A DNA stretch of 64,000 nucleotides. It comes from Geobacter sp. GTDB lineage: Bacteria > Desulfobacterota > Desulfuromonadia > Geobacterales > DSM-12255. A model generated the notes under the pieces. It saw nothing but the letters and a program-made list of their open reading frames with translations. It did no database searches and had not been told where the DNA came from. This document shows positions 62,292 through 64,000 of this stretch, one piece after another. Position numbers and translations under genes: made by a program. The stretch's first letter is position 1; each line of letters begins with the position of its first letter. The stretch lies in assembly GCA_009684525.1 (NCBI GenBank), contig WKKR01000002.1, positions 434,001-498,000 on the forward strand, given 5' to 3'.

Positions 62292-63200
62292 GTGAACCCT
62301 CTGTTCATCACCACAAACCAGGCGGTCGATCCGGTCTTCATCTTCATCTTCGGCGCCTCGGCGCTGTTGTTGCTGGGGATCACCGCGACCATGGTCGGTT
62401 TTGCCATCCGCTACCGCCGTTCCCGCGCCCCGGAGCCGACGTCGCGATCCGAAGGGAATGTCTGGCTGGAGATCGTCTGGACCGTGCTCCCCACCCTGCT
62501 GGTACTGGCCATGTTCTATTACGGCTGGGCCGGCTATCTCGCGCTCCGGAATGTGCCGAAGGACGCCCTGCCGGTGACGGCAACCGCGCGGATGTGGTCA
62601 TGGAGCTTCACCTATGCCAATGGCCGGACGAGCACGAAGCTCTATGTGCCGGTGGGAAAGCCGGTGCTGGTGAACCTGGTCTCGGTGGACATTCTGCACG
62701 GCTTTTATCTGCCCGCCTTCAGGGTCAAGCACGATGTGGTGCCGGGAATGAAGAACCACGTCTGGTTCGTGGCCGAGAAGGCCGGTTCTTATGATCTCTT
62801 CTGTTCCCAGTACTGCGGTGTCGGCCATTCGGCAATGATCACCACCGTAGAGGCCCTCCCGCCCGAGGAGTTTGCCGAATGGCTCAACCGGAAAGGCCCC
62901 CAGAAGGCGACCGGGGCCGGCAGGGAGCTGCTGGAAAAGCATGGCTGCCTCGCCTGCCATTCGCTGGATGGTTCGGCCAAGGTCGGGCCGACCTTCAAGG
63001 GCCTGTACAACAGCCAGGTGACGGTGCTGCAGGGGGGGAAACGGATCGTCGTAACCGCTGACGATGCCTACCTGCGGGAGTCGATCGAGGCGCCGGCGGC
63101 CAAGGTGGTGGAGGGGTACCAGCCGATCATGCCGGTATTCGGCGACCTGCGCAAGGAAGAGCTGGAGGCGCTGGTGGAATATATCGAGGAGATCAGGTGA
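62292..63200 (+). CDS. ctaC: Cytochrome c oxidase subunit II fused to cytochrome c
   Basis: 302 residues from GTG 62292 with GAGGAG just before it. Two membrane helices, a cupredoxin domain with the CuA motif CSQYCGVGHSAM, then a C-terminal cytochrome c domain with CLACHS and an axial Met in MPVFGDL. The fusion defines caa3 oxidases, which accept electrons without a soluble cytochrome docking step. Last structural subunit; its stop overlaps the next gene. Confidence 0.95.
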   Translation: MNPLFITTNQAVDPVFIFIFGASALLLLGITATMVGFAIRYRRSRAPEPTSRSEGNVWLEIVWTVLPTLLVLAMFYYGWAGYLALRNVPKDALPVTATARMWSWSFTYANGRTSTKLYVPVGKPVLVNLVSVDILHGFYLPAFRVKHDVVPGMKNHVWFVAEKAGSYDLFCSQYCGVGHSAMITTVEALPPEEFAEWLNRKGPQKATGAGRELLEKHGCLACHSLDGSAKVGPTFKGLYNSQVTVLQGGKRIVVTADDAYLRESIEAPAAKVVEGYQPIMPVFGDLRKEELEALVEYIEEIR

Positions 63201-64000
63201 TAACGAGCGTCGCACGGCTGCTGCGGCTGCCGCTGGCACTTCTGAACGGCATCGTCGCGGCAGGTGGCTATCTCCTCTGCTCGGGAGGGGCGATGGCGGC
63301 TCAGTTCTGGCTGGCGTGCGGCGGCGTGACGCTCCTGGGTGCCGGCAGTTCGGCCCTGAACCAAGTCGTGGAGCGCGACATCGATGCCATCATGACGCGG
63401 ACCAGGCAACGGCCGCTCCCGCGGGGCGATCTGTCCGTCCGGGGAGCCGCGGCAATCGGCGTCTTGTGTCTTTTTGCCGGCTGTGCGCTTCTGGCGGCGA
63501 CCGGGTCGCTGCTGGCGGTGCTGTTGGGTGTGGCGGCAGTCCTCTGGTATCTCTGTGTTTACACCCCGCTCAAGCGCCGCACCTCCCTGTCGCTGGCACT
63601 GGGCGCCCTCTGCGGGGCATTGCCGCCGGTCATCGGCTGGTGCGTGGCCGGGGGCAGGGCCGACGATCCGCGGATCGTCCTGCTTGCCGGTCTTTTCTAC
63701 CTCTGGCAGATACCCCACTTCTGGATCTTCCAGCAACGACACCTGGCCGACTATCGTGCCGCCGGTCTGCCACTATGCGCCGAAGGCGAGCAGGGAGAGC
63801 GGATCTGCCGGCTCTGGCTGGGTGCACTCGCCGTTGCGTCACTGCTGCTCCCCGTTTTCAACGTCATCGACCGGGAGATGGCCCTCTGGTATGCGCTGCT
63901 GCCGGTGCCGCTGCTGCTGGCTCCCTGGAGAGGCGGGCACCGACTGCTCTTTTCCTATCTCAACCTCTTTCCCCTGCTGGTCACGATGGTCATTTCCATC
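63197..64000 (+). CDS. ctaB: Protoheme IX farnesyltransferase-like (CtaB), 3' partial
   Basis: 268 codons from a GTG that overlaps the subunit II stop, open to the window edge. LNQVVERDIDAIMTRT and RQRPLPRGD form the first Asp-rich prenyl-diphosphate site of the UbiA/CtaB family; YTPLKRRTSLSLALGALCG and ALPPVIGW, WQIPHFWIFQ follow. Several predicted membrane helices. Makes heme O for the oxidase. The end of the gene is outside the window. Confidence 0.85.
   Translation, partial: MITSVARLLRLPLALLNGIVAAGGYLLCSGGAMAAQFWLACGGVTLLGAGSSALNQVVERDIDAIMTRTRQRPLPRGDLSVRGAAAIGVLCLFAGCALLAATGSLLAVLLGVAAVLWYLCVYTPLKRRTSLSLALGALCGALPPVIGWCVAGGRADDPRIVLLAGLFYLWQIPHFWIFQQRHLADYRAAGLPLCAEGEQGERICRLWLGALAVASLLLPVFNVIDREMALWYALLPVPLLLAPWRGGHRLLFSYLNLFPLLVTMVISI

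Overview
The window is GC-rich, and its gene content points to a Desulfuromonadota / Geobacterales (Geobacter-like) chromosome. The pointers are a caa3-type oxidase operon in a genome that otherwise looks anaerobe-like, small zinc-ribbon proteins of a type I associate with Geobacter, an exported S8 protease with a Geobacter-like C-terminal domain, and dispersed GTAGCAGCGCTAC palindromic repeats. This assignment comes from reading alone, not from a search.

Bases 1-31,177 are one system. An enormous open reading frame (2-23,833; 7,943 residues visible, N-terminus outside the window) encodes a surface or secreted protein with nine RTX-type units, a very long region of about 54-residue repeats, two families of inserted small beta modules, a final short RTX block and a basic C-terminal tail. 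It is followed on the same strand by a DUF3467 protein, a GAF + membrane-fusion (HlyD-like) protein, a PqqD-like + M50 metallopeptidase + HlyD fusion protein, a shortened SecA-like ATPase, and a periplasmic HlyD-like adaptor with a signal peptide. No ABC exporter of the HlyB type and no TolC is present. I read the set as a dedicated, unusual export or assembly machine for the giant protein, and it is the main finding.

Bases 31,200-36,600 hold short housekeeping and stress genes: a degenerate thymidylate-kinase-like P-loop protein, a methyltransferase, a CsbD-like protein, a TVP38/DedA-like membrane protein, a 51-residue charged protein, a cold-shock protein, a zinc-ribbon protein and an SDR oxidoreductase. 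Bases 36,600-47,900 carry a Tat-exported carotenoid-oxygenase-like protein, a hot-dog thioesterase divergent from an MFS transporter, a hybrid histidine kinase, an MBL-fold hydrolase, glgC and a secreted subtilase.

Bases 48,100-57,300 carry a three-gene ABC importer of the ABC_sub_bind (TrpXYZ-like) type, a radical SAM protein, srkA, folD, an acyl-CoA ligase and a lipid kinase. A zinc-ribbon gene follows, its end abutting a 147-bp palindromic repeat. Bases 57,760-64,000 hold an AT-rich leader region and then a tightly packed operon: HAD phosphatase, SCO1, cytochrome oxidase subunits I, III, IV and II (with a fused cytochrome c domain), and the start of a CtaB-like heme farnesyltransferase. 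A second diverged copy of the palindromic repeat sits inside this operon.
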